In this document: positions 9,143-18,583 of the stretch, in pieces
Position numbering within the stretch: position 1 is the stretch's first letter
How the letters are laid out: the number at the start of each line of letters is the position of its first letter
DNA from: Pigmentiphaga humi
GTDB lineage: Bacteria > Pseudomonadota > Gammaproteobacteria > Burkholderiales > Burkholderiaceae_B
NCBI RefSeq assembly: GCF_900606115.1
Contig: NZ_UWPJ01000015.1
Location: 124,001 to 188,000 of the forward strand
DNA length: 64,000 nucleotides
Reading direction: 5' to 3'
Made by a program: the position numbers and the translations under genes
The notes under the pieces: model-generated
The model's input: the letters and a program-made list of their open reading frames with translations, nothing else
Database searches by the model: none
Told to the model about the DNA's origin: nothing

Positions 9143-10360
9143 TCAGGCCCGGCGCGGCTCGACCTGAGCGGAAACGCGTTTGGCCTTGGCGCGTGCCTCG
9201 TCCACCGTTTCCGCGGTCGCCAGCGCGACCCCCATGCGGCGCTTGGCAAAGGATTCGGGCTTGCCGAACAAACGCAGATCGGTGCCCGGCTCCGCCAGGG
9301 CCTGGGCTACGCCGTCGAACACCACCGCACCCGCTTCCATGCCGCCATAGATCACGCTGCTGGCGCCCGGCTGGCGCAGCGAGGCATCCACCGGAAGGCC
9401 CAGGAAAGCGCGCGCGTGCAACTCGAATTCGTTCTGCGCCTGGGTGATCATGGTCACCATGCCGGTGTCGTGCGGGCGCGGGCTGACTTCGGAGAACCAG
9501 ACCTGCTCGCCGGCCACGAACAACTCCACCCCGAAAATGCCGTAGCCGCCCAGCTCGGCGGTCACCTTGCCGGCGATCTCGCGGGCGCGTTCCAGCGCCT
9601 TGGGCGCCATCGGATGCGGCTGCCAGCTCTCGACGTAGTCGCCATCGACCTGGACGTGCCCGATGGGCGCGCAAAAGTCGGTGCGGTCCTGGCCGTCGGC
9701 GCCGCGCGAACGCACCGTGAGCAGCGTGATTTCGTAATCGAAGCGCACGAACCCTTCGACGATGACGCGGCCGGCGCCGACCCGGCCGCCCTCCTGGGCG
9801 TAGCGCCAGGCGCGTTCGACGTCCTGCGGGCCGTCCAGTCTGGATTGCCCTTTGCCCGACGAGGACATCACGGGTTTGACGATGCAGGGGTAGCCGATAT
9901 GGCTGTCTATGGCCGCGCGCAGCTCGTCCAGGCTGGCGGCGAAGCGGTAGGGCGAGGTCGGCAGGCCCAGGGTCTCGGCCGCCAGGCGGCGGATGCCTTC
10001 GCGGTTCATGGTCAGGAACGCCGCGCGGGCGGTGGGCGTGACGCGCGCCACGCCGGCAGCCTCCAGTTCCACGAGGAGGTCGGTGGCGATGGCCTCGATC
10101 TCCGGCACGACGATGTGCGGCCGTTCCTGCTCGATGACGGCCTTGAGCGCTTCCCGGTCGGTCATCGATACCGTGTGAGAGCGGTGCGCCAGTTGCTGGC
10201 CGGGTGCATGGTCGTAGCGGTCCACCGCGATCACCTCCACGCCCAGCCGCTGCAAGGCGATGATGACCTCCTTGCCGAGTTCGCCGGAACCCAGCAGCAT
10301 CACGCGGATCGCGGCCGGGGAAAGCGGGGTGCCGAAGGGCAGGAAAGTAGTGGCAGTCAT
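9143..10360 (-). CDS. purT: Formate-dependent phosphoribosylglycinamide formyltransferase
   Basis: 405-residue ATP-grasp enzyme converting GAR, formate and ATP to formyl-GAR in purine synthesis. The N-terminal nucleotide fold has GSGELGKE at 24-31, followed by [10 protein letters not shown]; the ATP-grasp core has SSSGKGQS at 166-173; metal-binding [15 protein letters not shown] lies in the last third. Length matches PurT (about 390-405). The chosen ATG gives the conventional N-terminus; an open frame extends further upstream without a better start. It converges on the BMP gene, 24 bp apart. Confidence 0.95.
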   Translation of the reverse strand: MTATTFLPFGTPLSPAAIRVMLLGSGELGKEVIIALQRLGVEVIAVDRYDHAPGQQLAHRSHTVSMTDREALKAVIEQERPHIVVPEIEAIATDLLVELEAAGVARVTPTARAAFLTMNREGIRRLAAETLGLPTSPYRFAASLDELRAAIDSHIGYPCIVKPVMSSSGKGQSRLDGPQDVERAWRYAQEGGRVGAGRVIVEGFVRFDYEITLLTVRSRGADGQDRTDFCAPIGHVQVDGDYVESWQPHPMAPKALERAREIAGKVTAELGGYGIFGVELFVAGEQVWFSEVSPRPHDTGMVTMITQAQNEFELHARAFLGLPVDASLRQPGASSVIYGGMEAGAVVFDGVAQALAEPGTDLRLFGKPESFAKRRMGVALATAETVDEARAKAKRVSAQVEPRRA

Positions 10361-10573
10361 GGACGAAACTTCCGGGCGCGAAAACCTAGAATGATACCCA
10401 GCACTGAAATGTAGCGTGTGGAGGATTTGCAAACGACTGCCTTGCGCGCTTTGCGCTTTGCCGGAGCGCTCACATAATGGCTCGTCGTCCGATGGCCGGT
10501 TCCAGTCCCGCATGCCGTGCGGGGCCCGCGCCGGCGCCATACGGGCAGTCAGCCCGCAACCGTGGAGTTCACC

Positions 10574-10849
10574 ATGAAAAAACTGCTTGCCGCTTCGATG
10601 ACCGCATGCTTCCTTGCCGGCGCGCTTCCCGCGATCGCCGCCGAAAACTCCCAGCAGAGCCGGATGGCCACCTGCAACAAGGAAGCCGGCGACACCAAAG
10701 GCGAGGAACGCAAGGCGTTCATGAAAGAATGCCTGAGCACCAAGAAAAAGCTGACCCAGCAGGAAAAAATGACCGCCTGCAACAAGCAGGCCGCCGGCAA
10801 GAAGGGCGACGAGCGCAAGGCCTTCATGAGCCAATGCTTGAGAGGGTAG
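10574..10849 (+). CDS. PsiF-repeat secreted protein
   Basis: 91-residue precursor with a clear signal peptide ([21 protein letters not shown], cleavage expected after the following AA near residue 22-23). Two tandem PsiF repeats follow, each with the pattern M-x-x-C-N-K-x-A-(x)-K-G-(D/E)-E-R-K-A-F-M-x-x-C-L. Each repeat carries two cysteines, suggesting disulfides in the periplasm. In E. coli psiF is phosphate-starvation inducible; its molecular role is unknown. The stop codon is immediately followed by a copy of the GC-rich palindromic repeat. Confidence 0.85.
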   Translation: MKKLLAASMTACFLAGALPAIAAENSQQSRMATCNKEAGDTKGEERKAFMKECLSTKKKLTQQEKMTACNKQAAGKKGDERKAFMSQCLRG

Positions 10850-10850
10850 G

Positions 10851-10930
10851 TGGGCCCCCCCTACGCGCTTACGCGCGCCCCCCAGGGGGCGGCACTGGCG
10901 GACCGGCGAAGCCGGATCCGCGGTGCCCTG
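10851..10930 (+). repeat. GC-rich palindromic intergenic repeat, copy 1
   Basis: About 80 bp beginning two bases after the psiF-like stop codon. The core is a C-run, then GCGCTTACGCGC, then CCCCCCAGGGGGCGGC, followed by a conserved tail ACTGGCGGACCGGCG and a GGATCCG-like end. The same core and tail recur at 59296-59370, inverted at 59458-59529, and as a core only at 45173-45213. Both the GCG(C)TTACGC(GC) part and the CCCCCC/GGGGGG part can pair, so the transcript would form stacked hairpins. Confidence 0.85.
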
Positions 10931-10988
10931 GATCGGGGAGGGTACCTCAGGTTGGGGCGAAGCGTTCTTTTGGCCGATGGTGCGGCGG

Positions 10989-12254
10989 CTAGGATTGGCC
11001 GCCCAGGCTGTATTCGAGGGTGGCCATGCTGGCGGGCATGTCTACCTTGGCGCCCAGGTCGCGCATGCTGGAGCCCAGGGCGTGCAGGGTGCGGAAGAGG
11101 TTGTGGGCGCGGCATTGCTCGCCCATCTGGCCGATGCGGACGATGGGCAGGCCGAAGGAGCCGGAGATCTCGACGCGGTAGCGGTCGGAGATGTGGGCGC
11201 AGAGTTCGGTGTTGGAGAGGCCGTCGGGAACGGTGATGCCGACCACGGAGTTGAGCCGCGAGGAGGGCGAGGTGAAGAGGCGCAGGCCCATGGCCTCGAT
11301 GCCGTTCTGCAGCGCGAAGGACGAGCGCGAGTGGCGCGCGAAGCGCACCGGCAGGGTTTCGGCGCAGACCAGGCGCAGTGCTTCGTGCAGGGCCAGCACG
11401 CCGGAGACCGGCGCGGTGTAGTGGTAGGAGCCCTTGTGCCAGAAATTCTCGGCGAGCTTGGCATCGAGCACCCAATGGGTATTGGGCGTCTGGCGCTGGC
11501 TGATGTATTCCCAGGCGGTATTGGAGAAGGCGATCAGCGATACGCCGGGGATCGACGAGAGGCCCTTCTGGCCCCCGGTGATGACGGCGTCGATCTGCCA
11601 ATCGTCCATCTGCAGCGGCATCGTGCTGAGCGTGCACACGGCGTCGACCACCACCAGGCAGCCGTGCCGCTTGGCCGCCTTGGCGATGGCGGGCAATTCA
11701 CGGTTGAACACGGTATTGGAGGTTTCGCCCTGGACAATGGTGAGGACGTCGGGTTTGTGCTGCTCGATCGCGCGTTCCACCGACTCGGCCGACGCCGCCC
11801 GGTGGCCGTCCACTTCGTAGACCACCACGTCGGCGCCGAGCCGCTTGGCCATCTCCGCCATGCGCGCGCTGAAAAAACCGTTGACCACGGCCAGCATCTT
11901 GCGGCCGGGCGACACCAGGTTGCAGATCGCCATTTCCATCGCGGCTGAACCGGGACCCGCCACGCCCAGCACCCACTCCGATTTGGTCTGGAAGACGTAG
12001 CCGGCCATTTGCTTGACCTGCGAGATGATGGTCGACATGGTCGAGCCCAGGTGGTTGATGACCACCGAATTGGCATGGGCGACGACGTCGGGAATGGGCA
12101 CGGGGCCGGCGCCCATCATCAGCAGCGGATCGTCCGGCAGGATATCGCTGAGCAGGCGCACGCGCGGCGGCTGCGAGAACACGAGGGAAGTCGATTCGGG
12201 CGAGGAGGCGGTGGCTACGGTTTCTTCGGCGGAGCGAAGCGAAGAGGTTGGCAT
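10989..12254 (-). CDS. Class V (Ser-pyruvate/Ala-glyoxylate type) aminotransferase
   Basis: 421-residue PLP enzyme of the alanine-glyoxylate/serine-pyruvate/2-aminoethylphosphonate group. Schiff-base lysine is K230 in [11 protein letters not shown]; the aspartate contacting the PLP pyridine nitrogen is D204 in [17 protein letters not shown] (100-108) forms the phosphate-binding loop. The N-terminal 45 residues are Ser/Thr-rich and unlike the usual family start ([12 protein letters not shown] begins the fold at about 47). Translation may therefore start later, though no internal ATG is better placed. It lies downstream of psd with a 217-bp gap. The substrate pair cannot be fixed from sequence. 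Confidence 0.85.
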   Translation of the reverse strand: MPTSSLRSAEETVATASSPESTSLVFSQPPRVRLLSDILPDDPLLMMGAGPVPIPDVVAHANSVVINHLGSTMSTIISQVKQMAGYVFQTKSEWVLGVAGPGSAAMEMAICNLVSPGRKMLAVVNGFFSARMAEMAKRLGADVVVYEVDGHRAASAESVERAIEQHKPDVLTIVQGETSNTVFNRELPAIAKAAKRHGCLVVVDAVCTLSTMPLQMDDWQIDAVITGGQKGLSSIPGVSLIAFSNTAWEYISQRQTPNTHWVLDAKLAENFWHKGSYHYTAPVSGVLALHEALRLVCAETLPVRFARHSRSSFALQNGIEAMGLRLFTSPSSRLNSVVGITVPDGLSNTELCAHISDRYRVEISGSFGLPIVRIGQMGEQCRAHNLFRTLHALGSSMRDLGAKVDMPASMATLEYSLGGQS

Positions 12255-12471
12255 GTTGGATGTGCGACGGATAAGAGAGGGTCGAGCGTTGTTACGCTAG
12301 CACGGGGCACCGGCATGGCCGCGCGGTCGGGACCGCAAGCGGATTCTCCGTCAGGTGGGGCCGGCCAGAAAGCCGGTCGGGCAGCGGGGCGGATGCGCCG
12401 GCGGCGGGGCGGCCGGCGGGGGAAGTCGCGTTGCAGGCGGACGCGCGCTCAACAGGCGCTCGTTGCCGTCA

Positions 12472-13332
12472 TTATAGATTCACTGCGCGTCCGAGTGCCT
12501 GGCCCATGCGCAACATGCTGCGGGGGCCGATGTCCGGCACCCAGTCGGCGCGGCCCGGGCCGAACAGCAGAACCACGGTGGAGCCCAGCAGGAACCGGCC
12601 CATCTCCGCGCCTTTGCCGAGCGCCACCGCGCCCGGTTCGTGGCGCGTCGCCACCACGCGCGAGCCGTGCGGCGCGACCGGGCCGCCCCATACGGTCTCC
12701 ATCGCGCCCACGATCATCGCGCCGACCAGCACGACCGCCATGGGGCCCGCGGCGGTGTCGAACAGGCAGGCCAGCCGTTCGTTGCGCGCGAACAGACGCG
12801 GCACTGAACGCGCCGTCAGCGGGTTGACGGAAAACAGCCGGCCGGGGATGTAGATGGTCTCCCGCAGTGTCCCGGCCATGGGCATGTGGACGCGATGATA
12901 GTCGCGCGGCGAGAGGTAGATGGTGGCGAAGCTGCCGTCCTGGAAAGGCTGCGCGCGTTCGGCGCCGCCGCCCAGCAGCTCCTCGGTGCTGAAGTCGTGG
13001 CCCTTGGCCTGGAATATCCGGCCGCCCCGGATCGCGCCCAACTGGCTGATCGCGCCGTCGGCCGGGCTCAGGATGGCGTCCGGGGCCGGATCGAGCGGCC
13101 TGGCGCCGGGTTTGAGGGCGCGGGTGAAAAACGCGTTGAAGTGCTCGTAGTCCGCTGCGTCCGGCCGCTCGGCTTCGCCCATGTCCACGCCGTACTGGCG
13201 GATGAAGCGGGTAATGGCCGCATTCTTGACGCTGGGAACGCGGCAGTGCGCCAGGCGGCCGAAAAAGCTGGAAATCAGTGCCTGGGGCGCCAGGTACTGG
13301 CTGGCGATGAATAGCTGGTCTTTGATGGACAT
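12472..13332 (-). CDS. psd: Phosphatidylserine decarboxylase
   Basis: 286-residue membrane-associated pyruvoyl enzyme making phosphatidylethanolamine. The self-cleavage motif LGST is at 249-252, giving a beta chain ending at G250 and an alpha chain starting from S251, which becomes the pyruvoyl group. Other family motifs are [15 protein letters not shown] (67-81), LSPADGAIS and [13 protein letters not shown]. Length matches proteobacterial Psd of the short E. coli-like class. It starts at ATG with [16 protein letters not shown], typical for betaproteobacteria. Confidence 0.96.
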   Translation of the reverse strand: MSIKDQLFIASQYLAPQALISSFFGRLAHCRVPSVKNAAITRFIRQYGVDMGEAERPDAADYEHFNAFFTRALKPGARPLDPAPDAILSPADGAISQLGAIRGGRIFQAKGHDFSTEELLGGGAERAQPFQDGSFATIYLSPRDYHRVHMPMAGTLRETIYIPGRLFSVNPLTARSVPRLFARNERLACLFDTAAGPMAVVLVGAMIVGAMETVWGGPVAPHGSRVVATRHEPGAVALGKGAEMGRFLLGSTVVLLFGPGRADWVPDIGPRSMLRMGQALGRAVNL

Positions 13333-13438
13333 GTGCGGGCCTCGCTCGGGGGAGGCGGTTTTCTCAGGGGCGCCTGGATATTACAGGCAAGGGGCGGCCG
13401 GGGCGAATCCCGGGGCCGACGGGCAGACTCCGCGCGCC

Positions 13439-14458
13439 TCAGGCGGGCGGGGCGGACGAGCCCCGCACCACCAGCTCCGGGCGCAGCACCACCGTGGACG
13501 TCGTGCCCGGCACGCCGCGCAGGCTGTCGAGCAGCAGGCGCGCAGCCCGGTAGCCCATCTCGTAGTGCAGGATGCGCACCGTGGTCAAGGCCGGGAAGAC
13601 GCGATCCATCAGCGGCATGTCGTTGTGGCCGACGACCGATACGTCGTCCGGTACGCACCTGCCCTGGGCCTGCAGCGCCTGGATGGCGCCGAGCGCGAGC
13701 AGGTCGTTGGCCGCGACCACGGCGCTGAAAGACGCGCCCGCGTCCAGCAGCCTCCGGGCGCCGTCCTCGCCGGCCTCGAACGAGTAGGCCGTGCACTCGG
13801 CATGTCCGGCCGCCTGCAGGCCGTGCGCGGCGAGCGCCTGTTCGAAGCCGGCCTTGCGCAGCGCGCCGGTGGACAGCCCGAGCGGGCCGGACAAATGGGC
13901 GATACGCCGGTGGCCCTGCGCCACCAGGTGATCGACCGCCAGCTTCATGCCCAGGATGTCGTCGCTGACCACGGAGGGCAGCAGGCCGTCCTCGTCGCGC
14001 CGGTTCACCAGGACGACCTTGGCCTGGTCCTGGCTGAGCCGCCGCACCAGCGGGTCGCGCAGGCTGGAGGTCGCGACGATCAGGCCTTCCACGCGCTGCG
14101 CCAGCATGCGGTCGGCGGCCTCGTCGGGCGATTGTTCATGGCCGGTGTCGGCCACCATCACGAAAAACCCCTCGGCCGCCAGCGCCTGCTCGATGCCGCG
14201 CAGGATGGGCGGGAACACGGGGTTGGTGATATCGGGCAGCAGCACGCCCACGGTGCCCGAGCGGCCGGTGCGCAGCGCAGACGCCGCACGATTGACACGG
14301 TAGTTCAGCGCGCGCGCGGCAGCTTCCACCCGGCGCACGACTTCGGGACTGATCATGTGGCGCCGCGCTGGGTCGAGCGCGCGCGACGCCGTGGTCTTGT
14401 GGACCTGGGCATGCAGGGCGATGTCGTCGAGGGTGGCGGCTGGGGAACGCTTGGGCAT
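13439..14458 (-). CDS. LacI-family transcriptional regulator of the adjacent catabolic operon
   Basis: 339 residues. N-terminal LacI helix-turn-helix at about 9-28 (TLDDIALHAQVHKTTASRAL) with the hinge region after RALNYRVNRAASALR, then a ribose-binding-protein-like effector domain (VGVLLPDITNPVF, DDVSVVGHNDMPLMDR). The start at MPKRSPAAT is preferred; upstream in-frame codons would add residues outside the domain. It diverges from the dioxygenase operon, and an 18-bp near-perfect palindrome lies at that operon's predicted start site (14539-14556). It is thus likely a repressor relieved by a pathway metabolite. Confidence 0.9.
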   Translation of the reverse strand: MPKRSPAATLDDIALHAQVHKTTASRALDPARRHMISPEVVRRVEAAARALNYRVNRAASALRTGRSGTVGVLLPDITNPVFPPILRGIEQALAAEGFFVMVADTGHEQSPDEAADRMLAQRVEGLIVATSSLRDPLVRRLSQDQAKVVLVNRRDEDGLLPSVVSDDILGMKLAVDHLVAQGHRRIAHLSGPLGLSTGALRKAGFEQALAAHGLQAAGHAECTAYSFEAGEDGARRLLDAGASFSAVVAANDLLALGAIQALQAQGRCVPDDVSVVGHNDMPLMDRVFPALTTVRILHYEMGYRAARLLLDSLRGVPGTTSTVVLRPELVVRGSSAPPA

Positions 14459-14509
14459 GGACCCAATGATATCGCCATGCGGCCAGGACGGCCTCGGGAA
14501 ATCTCGTAG

Positions 14510-14556
14510 TTGACATGGCACGTCTCGCCGTTAAACTTAATGCAATCGATAGCATT
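14510..14556 (+). promoter_or_regulatory. Promoter and LacI-type operator of the ring-cleavage operon
   Basis: TTGACA at 14510-14515 and a TAAACT -10 candidate at 14532-14537 (16-bp spacer) point toward the dioxygenase gene. Immediately downstream, AATGCAATCGATAGCATT (14539-14556) is an 18-bp palindrome with a central CG and 8 of 9 base pairs matching, the geometry of LacI/PurR-type operators. It would cover the transcription start, consistent with repression by the divergent LacI-family protein. A second TGCAATCGAT occurs at 14610-14619. Confidence 0.7.
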
Positions 14557-14569
14557 GCGGATAAGAACG

Positions 14570-15439
14570 ATGTTGCCAAGTACCCCGGAATCCCTATTGC
14601 CGATAGTCGTGCAATCGATGTCGAAAACGCCGGACGCGCGCCTGAAGGAATTGCTGACCAGCCTGGTGCGCCATCTACACGCCTTCGTGCTGGAAACCAG
14701 GCTTACCGAGGCGGAGTTCGAATACGCGCTCGGCTATGTCAACGCCATCGGACAGGCCACCTGCGATACCAAGAACGAGGCGGTGCTGGTCGCCGACCTG
14801 CTCGGCGTCTCGTCGCTGGTGGCCTTGCTCAACAATGCCGACAGCCATGGCGAATCCGACGCCGCGCTGCTCGGCCCGTTCTGGCGCGCCAATTCGCTGG
14901 CCATGCCGCCCGGGGCGTCCATCGCCAGCGCCGACACGCCCGGGCTGCCGCTGGAAGGCAGCGGCACCGTGCGCGATGCGGCCGGCCGGCCGCTGGCGGG
15001 CGTCACGGTGGACATCTGGCATGCCTCGCCCTGCGGCCTCTACGAGAACCAGGACCAGACTCAGCCCGACATGAACCTGCGCGGCCGCTTCCAGACCGAC
15101 GAGCAGGGCCGTTTCCAGTTCCGTTCGGTGCGGCCGGCGGGCTACCCGGTGCCGGTGGACGGGCCCGGCGGCGTGCTGCTGCGGGCCCAGGCCCGCCACG
15201 AATTCCGCCCGGCCCATCTGCACTTCATGTGCTCCAAGCCCGGCTACAAGGTGCTGATCACCCAGGTCTACGCCGATGACTCCGAGTACCTGCACAGCGA
15301 CCCGACCTTCGGCGTGACGCGGCGCCTGGTCGGCCAATACAAGGTGGAGCAGCGTCCCGGCGGCGCGGTCGCCGTGTTCGACCACGATTTCACGCTGCTC
15401 GAAGGCGAGATGGTCTTCCCCCATCCTCCGATTCCCTGA
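14570..15439 (+). CDS. Intradiol ring-cleavage dioxygenase (hydroxyquinol/catechol 1,2-dioxygenase family)
   Basis: 289 residues from ATG 14570. The N-terminal helical dimerisation domain (about 20-95, RLTEAEFEYALGYVNAIGQA) precedes the beta-sandwich catalytic domain. All four expected ferric iron ligands are present: Y158 (GLYENQD), Y192 (GYPVPVDGP), H216 and H218 (RPAHLHF). Length and N-terminal domain fit hydroxyquinol or catechol 1,2-dioxygenases better than the two-subunit protocatechuate enzymes. ATG 14618 (MSKTPDARLKELL) is an alternative start; neither has a strong Shine-Dalgarno. First gene of a LacI-controlled operon. The exact catechol or hydroxyquinol substrate is not determined. 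Confidence 0.88.
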   Translation: MLPSTPESLLPIVVQSMSKTPDARLKELLTSLVRHLHAFVLETRLTEAEFEYALGYVNAIGQATCDTKNEAVLVADLLGVSSLVALLNNADSHGESDAALLGPFWRANSLAMPPGASIASADTPGLPLEGSGTVRDAAGRPLAGVTVDIWHASPCGLYENQDQTQPDMNLRGRFQTDEQGRFQFRSVRPAGYPVPVDGPGGVLLRAQARHEFRPAHLHFMCSKPGYKVLITQVYADDSEYLHSDPTFGVTRRLVGQYKVEQRPGGAVAVFDHDFTLLEGEMVFPHPPIP

Positions 15440-15472
15440 CCCTTACCGATTTTGTTCGAAGGATATTCATCG

Positions 15473-16243
15473 ATGACCCAACCCACCTCTTTCGCGCCGC
15501 AGGACAGCCTGGCCGGCCGCGTCGCCGTGATCGCCGGCGGCACCGGGGCGATCGGCCTGGCGACCGCGCGCAGGCTGGCCGCGCTGGGCGCGCGCTGCGT
15601 GCTGCTGCACCGCGGCGATTCCGCCCGCGCCCGCGCGCTGCTGGCCGAACTTCCCGGCGCGGGCCATGCCGAAGTCACTGCTTCCATCACCGACAGCGGC
15701 ACGCTGCGCGCCGCCGCCGAGCAGGTGCGGGCCCAGTTCGGTACCTGCCACATCCTGGTCAATAGCGCGGGCACCACCAGGCCGGTGCCGGCGGGCGACC
15801 TGGAGGCGCTGACGGACGAACTGATCGACGACATCCTGCGCGTCAATTTCCGCGGGGTGTTCGCCACCATCCGAGCCTTCGCGCCGCTGCTCAAGGAAAG
15901 CGGCGACGGCCTGATCGTGACCGTCTCGTCCATCGCCGGCTTTACCGGCGTCGGCAGCAACCTCGCATACGTCGCGGCGAAGGCCGGCGTCGACATCGTC
16001 GGCGATGCGCTGGCCAAGGCGCTGGCGCCGCAAGTGCGGGTATTGTCGGTCAGCCCCGGCGTGGTCGAGTCGACCTTCGTGCCCGGACGCGGCGCCGATT
16101 TCAACGCCAAGACCGCGGCGACCACGCCGCTGGGCCGGATCGGCTCGCCCGACGACATCGCCGCGGCCATCCAGGCCTGCGCGACCACGTTGCGCTTTGC
16201 CACCGGCACGCGCCTGGTCGTGGACGGAGGACGCCACCTGTGA
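15473..16243 (+). CDS. Short-chain dehydrogenase/reductase
   Basis: 256-residue classical SDR. The NAD(P) motif is GGTGAIG around 22-28, NSAG at 97-100, and the catalytic set is S153, Y166 and K170 (YxxxK). Start ATG 15473 has AAGGA about 9 nt upstream; an in-frame TTG further upstream (15452) has no such site. It is 33 nt after the dioxygenase and its stop overlaps the next gene's GTG start. It probably oxidises or reduces an alcohol/keto intermediate in this operon's pathway; the substrate is unknown. Confidence 0.9.
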   Translation: MTQPTSFAPQDSLAGRVAVIAGGTGAIGLATARRLAALGARCVLLHRGDSARARALLAELPGAGHAEVTASITDSGTLRAAAEQVRAQFGTCHILVNSAGTTRPVPAGDLEALTDELIDDILRVNFRGVFATIRAFAPLLKESGDGLIVTVSSIAGFTGVGSNLAYVAAKAGVDIVGDALAKALAPQVRVLSVSPGVVESTFVPGRGADFNAKTAATTPLGRIGSPDDIAAAIQACATTLRFATGTRLVVDGGRHL

Positions 16244-17127
16244 GCCAGCCCACCGTCATCACCTGCGCCATTACCGGCAACCTGACCAAGCCGGAACAGA
16301 CGCCGCACCTGCCCATCACGCCGGAGCAGATCGCCCGTTCGGCGCTGGAGGCCGCGCGCGCCGGCGCGGCCCAGGTCCACATCCACGTGCGCGATCCGCA
16401 GACTGGCCGGCCTTCCATGGAGGTCGCGCTGTACGACGAGGTCATGCGCCGTATACGCGCCGAGAACCGCGAGGTCATCATCAACCTGACCACCGGCCCG
16501 GGCGGCCGCTTCGTGCCCAGCGCCGACGATCCGCGCGTGGCCGCACCGGGCACGACGCTGCTGCCCCCCGAAAAACGCGTGCAGCACATCGCGCAACTGC
16601 GGCCGGACGTCTGCTCGCTGGACTTGAACACCATGAACTCCGGCGGCGAGGTCGTGATCAACACACCGCGCAACGTACGCGTCATGGCCGGGATCATCCG
16701 CGAGGCCGGCGTGCGTCCTGAACTGGAGATCTTCGACAGCGGCGACATCCACCTGGCGCGCGACCTCATCGCCGACGGCACGCTGGAAGGGCCGGGCATG
16801 TGGACCTTCGTCAGCGGGGTGAAGTATGGCTTCGACGCCACGCCCGAGACCCTGTTGTACGCGCGCGGCCTGCTGCCCGCCGGGGCCTTCTGGTCGGCCT
16901 TCGGCATCGGCCGGCACGAGTTTCCCATGCTGGCCGCGGCCTTCGTTTCCGGCGGCCACGTGCGGGTCGGGCTGGAGGACAACATCTACCTGTCGCGCGG
17001 CGTGCTCGCGCCCAGCAATGCCGCGCTGGTCGAACGCGCGGCGCGCATCCTCCAGGACCTGGGCGGCACGGTCGCGACCGCATCCGAAGCAAGGGAAATG
17101 TTGGGACTCCCTTCCGCGCGCCCATAA
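16240..17127 (+). CDS. BKACE (DUF849) beta-keto acid cleavage enzyme
   Basis: 295-residue TIM-barrel enzyme of the 3-keto-5-aminohexanoate cleavage family. Members condense a beta-keto acid with acetyl-CoA to give acetoacetate and a new acyl-CoA. The zinc ligands are visible: H47 and H49 (VHIHVRD) and E246 (VGLEDN). Other family signatures are NLTTGPGG and the LDLNTMN strand. It starts at a GTG overlapping the SDR stop (GTGA) with GGAGG upstream. Within the operon it is the carbon-carbon bond cleaving step after ring opening; the keto acid used is not known. Confidence 0.9.
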   Translation: MSQPTVITCAITGNLTKPEQTPHLPITPEQIARSALEAARAGAAQVHIHVRDPQTGRPSMEVALYDEVMRRIRAENREVIINLTTGPGGRFVPSADDPRVAAPGTTLLPPEKRVQHIAQLRPDVCSLDLNTMNSGGEVVINTPRNVRVMAGIIREAGVRPELEIFDSGDIHLARDLIADGTLEGPGMWTFVSGVKYGFDATPETLLYARGLLPAGAFWSAFGIGRHEFPMLAAAFVSGGHVRVGLEDNIYLSRGVLAPSNAALVERAARILQDLGGTVATASEAREMLGLPSARP

Positions 17128-17149
17128 ACAGAAAGGAAACGCAGCAACC

Positions 17150-18169
17150 ATGTCTACAGTGATGCAGGAAGTCCAGGCGGGCAGCGCGGTGCGTGTGCTG
17201 GCCAAGGCGGAGTCGGCGGCGGCGCTGGCGCCGGCGATCGGGAAGGCGCCGCCGCCTTCGTTGGAAGCGGGACGCGCGCTGGTGCGCGTGGAGAGCGCAG
17301 CGGTCAATCCGAGTGACGTGAAGGCGGCGCTGGGCTTGATGCCTCAGGCCGTCTGGCCGCGCACGCCGGGCCGCGATTTCGCGGGCACGGTGGTGGCCGG
17401 ACCGCAGGAGTGGGTGGGCCGGCGCGTCTGGGGCTCGGGCGGCGACCTGGGCATCACGCGCGACGGTTCGCATGCCACCTGGCTCAGCCTGCCGCAGGCC
17501 GCCCTGCAAGAGATGCCGGAAAAACTGGGTTTCGATGAAGCGGGATCGATCGGCGTCCCGTTCGTGACCGCGTACGAAGGCTACCGGCGCAGCGGCATGC
17601 CCCGGCCGGGCCAGGTGGTCGCCGTCATGGGCGCCAACGGCAAGGTCGGGCAGGCCGCCGTGCAGCTCGCCGCCCAGGCCGGCGCCCGGGTGATCGCAGT
17701 ACAGCGGCGCCCCGGACCGTATGCGGGCCATGCCTGCGCGCCCGTGGAGGTGATCGACGCCAGCCGCGAGGACGTCGCGGCAAGGCTGCGCGAACTGACC
17801 GGCGGGCGCGGCGTGGACCTGGTCTACAACACCGTGGGCAGTCCGTACTTCCAGGCCGCCAACCAGGCCATGGCCAAGCGCGCCACGCAGATATTCATCT
17901 CCACCGTCGAGCGGCCGGTGCCGTTCGACATCTTCACCTTCTACCGCGGCATGCACACCTATGTGGGCGTGGATTCGCTGGCCATGGATTGCATCGAGGC
18001 CGCGGCTCACCTGCGCGAACTGCGCGCGGGTTTCGAGCAGGGCGCGCTGCGCGCCTTTCCCATCGAAAAAGAGGCGGTCTATCCCTTGTCCGACGCCCTG
18101 GCCGCCTACCGGGCGGTGATCGGCGGAACCGACCTGCGCGTGGTGCTGCGGCCGCAGGAGGCCTCATGA
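17150..18169 (+). CDS. Zinc-less MDR oxidoreductase (quinone oxidoreductase-like)
   Basis: 339-residue medium-chain dehydrogenase/reductase. GroES-like N-terminus (VESAAVNPSDVKAALG, 48-63) and nucleotide-binding loop GANGKVGQAAVQLA at 161-174. The zinc-ligand Cys/His pattern of alcohol dehydrogenases is absent, so it belongs to the quinone reductase/enoyl reductase branch. The start ATG has GAAAGGAAAC upstream. The stop overlaps the cupin ATG (ATGA). In a hydroxyquinol-type route a reductase acts on the ring-opened product, but that assignment is inference. Confidence 0.87.
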   Translation: MSTVMQEVQAGSAVRVLAKAESAAALAPAIGKAPPPSLEAGRALVRVESAAVNPSDVKAALGLMPQAVWPRTPGRDFAGTVVAGPQEWVGRRVWGSGGDLGITRDGSHATWLSLPQAALQEMPEKLGFDEAGSIGVPFVTAYEGYRRSGMPRPGQVVAVMGANGKVGQAAVQLAAQAGARVIAVQRRPGPYAGHACAPVEVIDASREDVAARLRELTGGRGVDLVYNTVGSPYFQAANQAMAKRATQIFISTVERPVPFDIFTFYRGMHTYVGVDSLAMDCIEAAAHLRELRAGFEQGALRAFPIEKEAVYPLSDALAAYRAVIGGTDLRVVLRPQEAS

Positions 18170-18528
18170 ACGTGACCCGTTTCGAACAGGCGCCGGTATA
18201 CGAGGCCCCCAACCACTTCGACATGCGCTGCGTGCGCCTCCAGGGGCGCGAGGCAGGGCCGGCCGAGCAGCTCTGGCTGGGCGTTTCCACGATAGAACCG
18301 GGCGGCCATACCTCGCTGGATGCCTCGCCGATGGAGAAGCACTACGTCGTGCTCGACGGCGAACTGACCGTCGTGGCCGAACTGGACGGCCGGCGCGAGG
18401 AGTCCACGCTGCGCCGCCTGGATTCGTGCCGCCTCGCTCCCGGCGAGAAGCGGCAACTGGTCAACCGCGGCGCCCAGCGGGCGTCCGTCCTGCTGGCCAT
18501 GCCTTTCGCGCCGCCGGCTCCGCGTTGA
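18166..18528 (+). CDS. Small single-domain cupin protein
   Basis: 120 residues with one beta-barrel cupin domain. Motif 1 is degenerate, with pieces of the pattern in PGGHTSLDASPMEKHYVVLDG (about 42-62): H45 and H57 plus E55 could bind a metal. Motif 2 contains APGEKRQLVN. It is coupled to the MDR gene by a 4-nt overlap. Proteins of this type near catabolic genes are often isomerases, lyases or sensors; no specific reaction can be assigned here. Confidence 0.8.
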   Translation: MNVTRFEQAPVYEAPNHFDMRCVRLQGREAGPAEQLWLGVSTIEPGGHTSLDASPMEKHYVVLDGELTVVAELDGRREESTLRRLDSCRLAPGEKRQLVNRGAQRASVLLAMPFAPPAPR

Positions 18529-18583
18529 GGCTGCCGCCGCGCTGCCCTTGTTCCATCCGATAAATAACGAGAGGAGACACACC

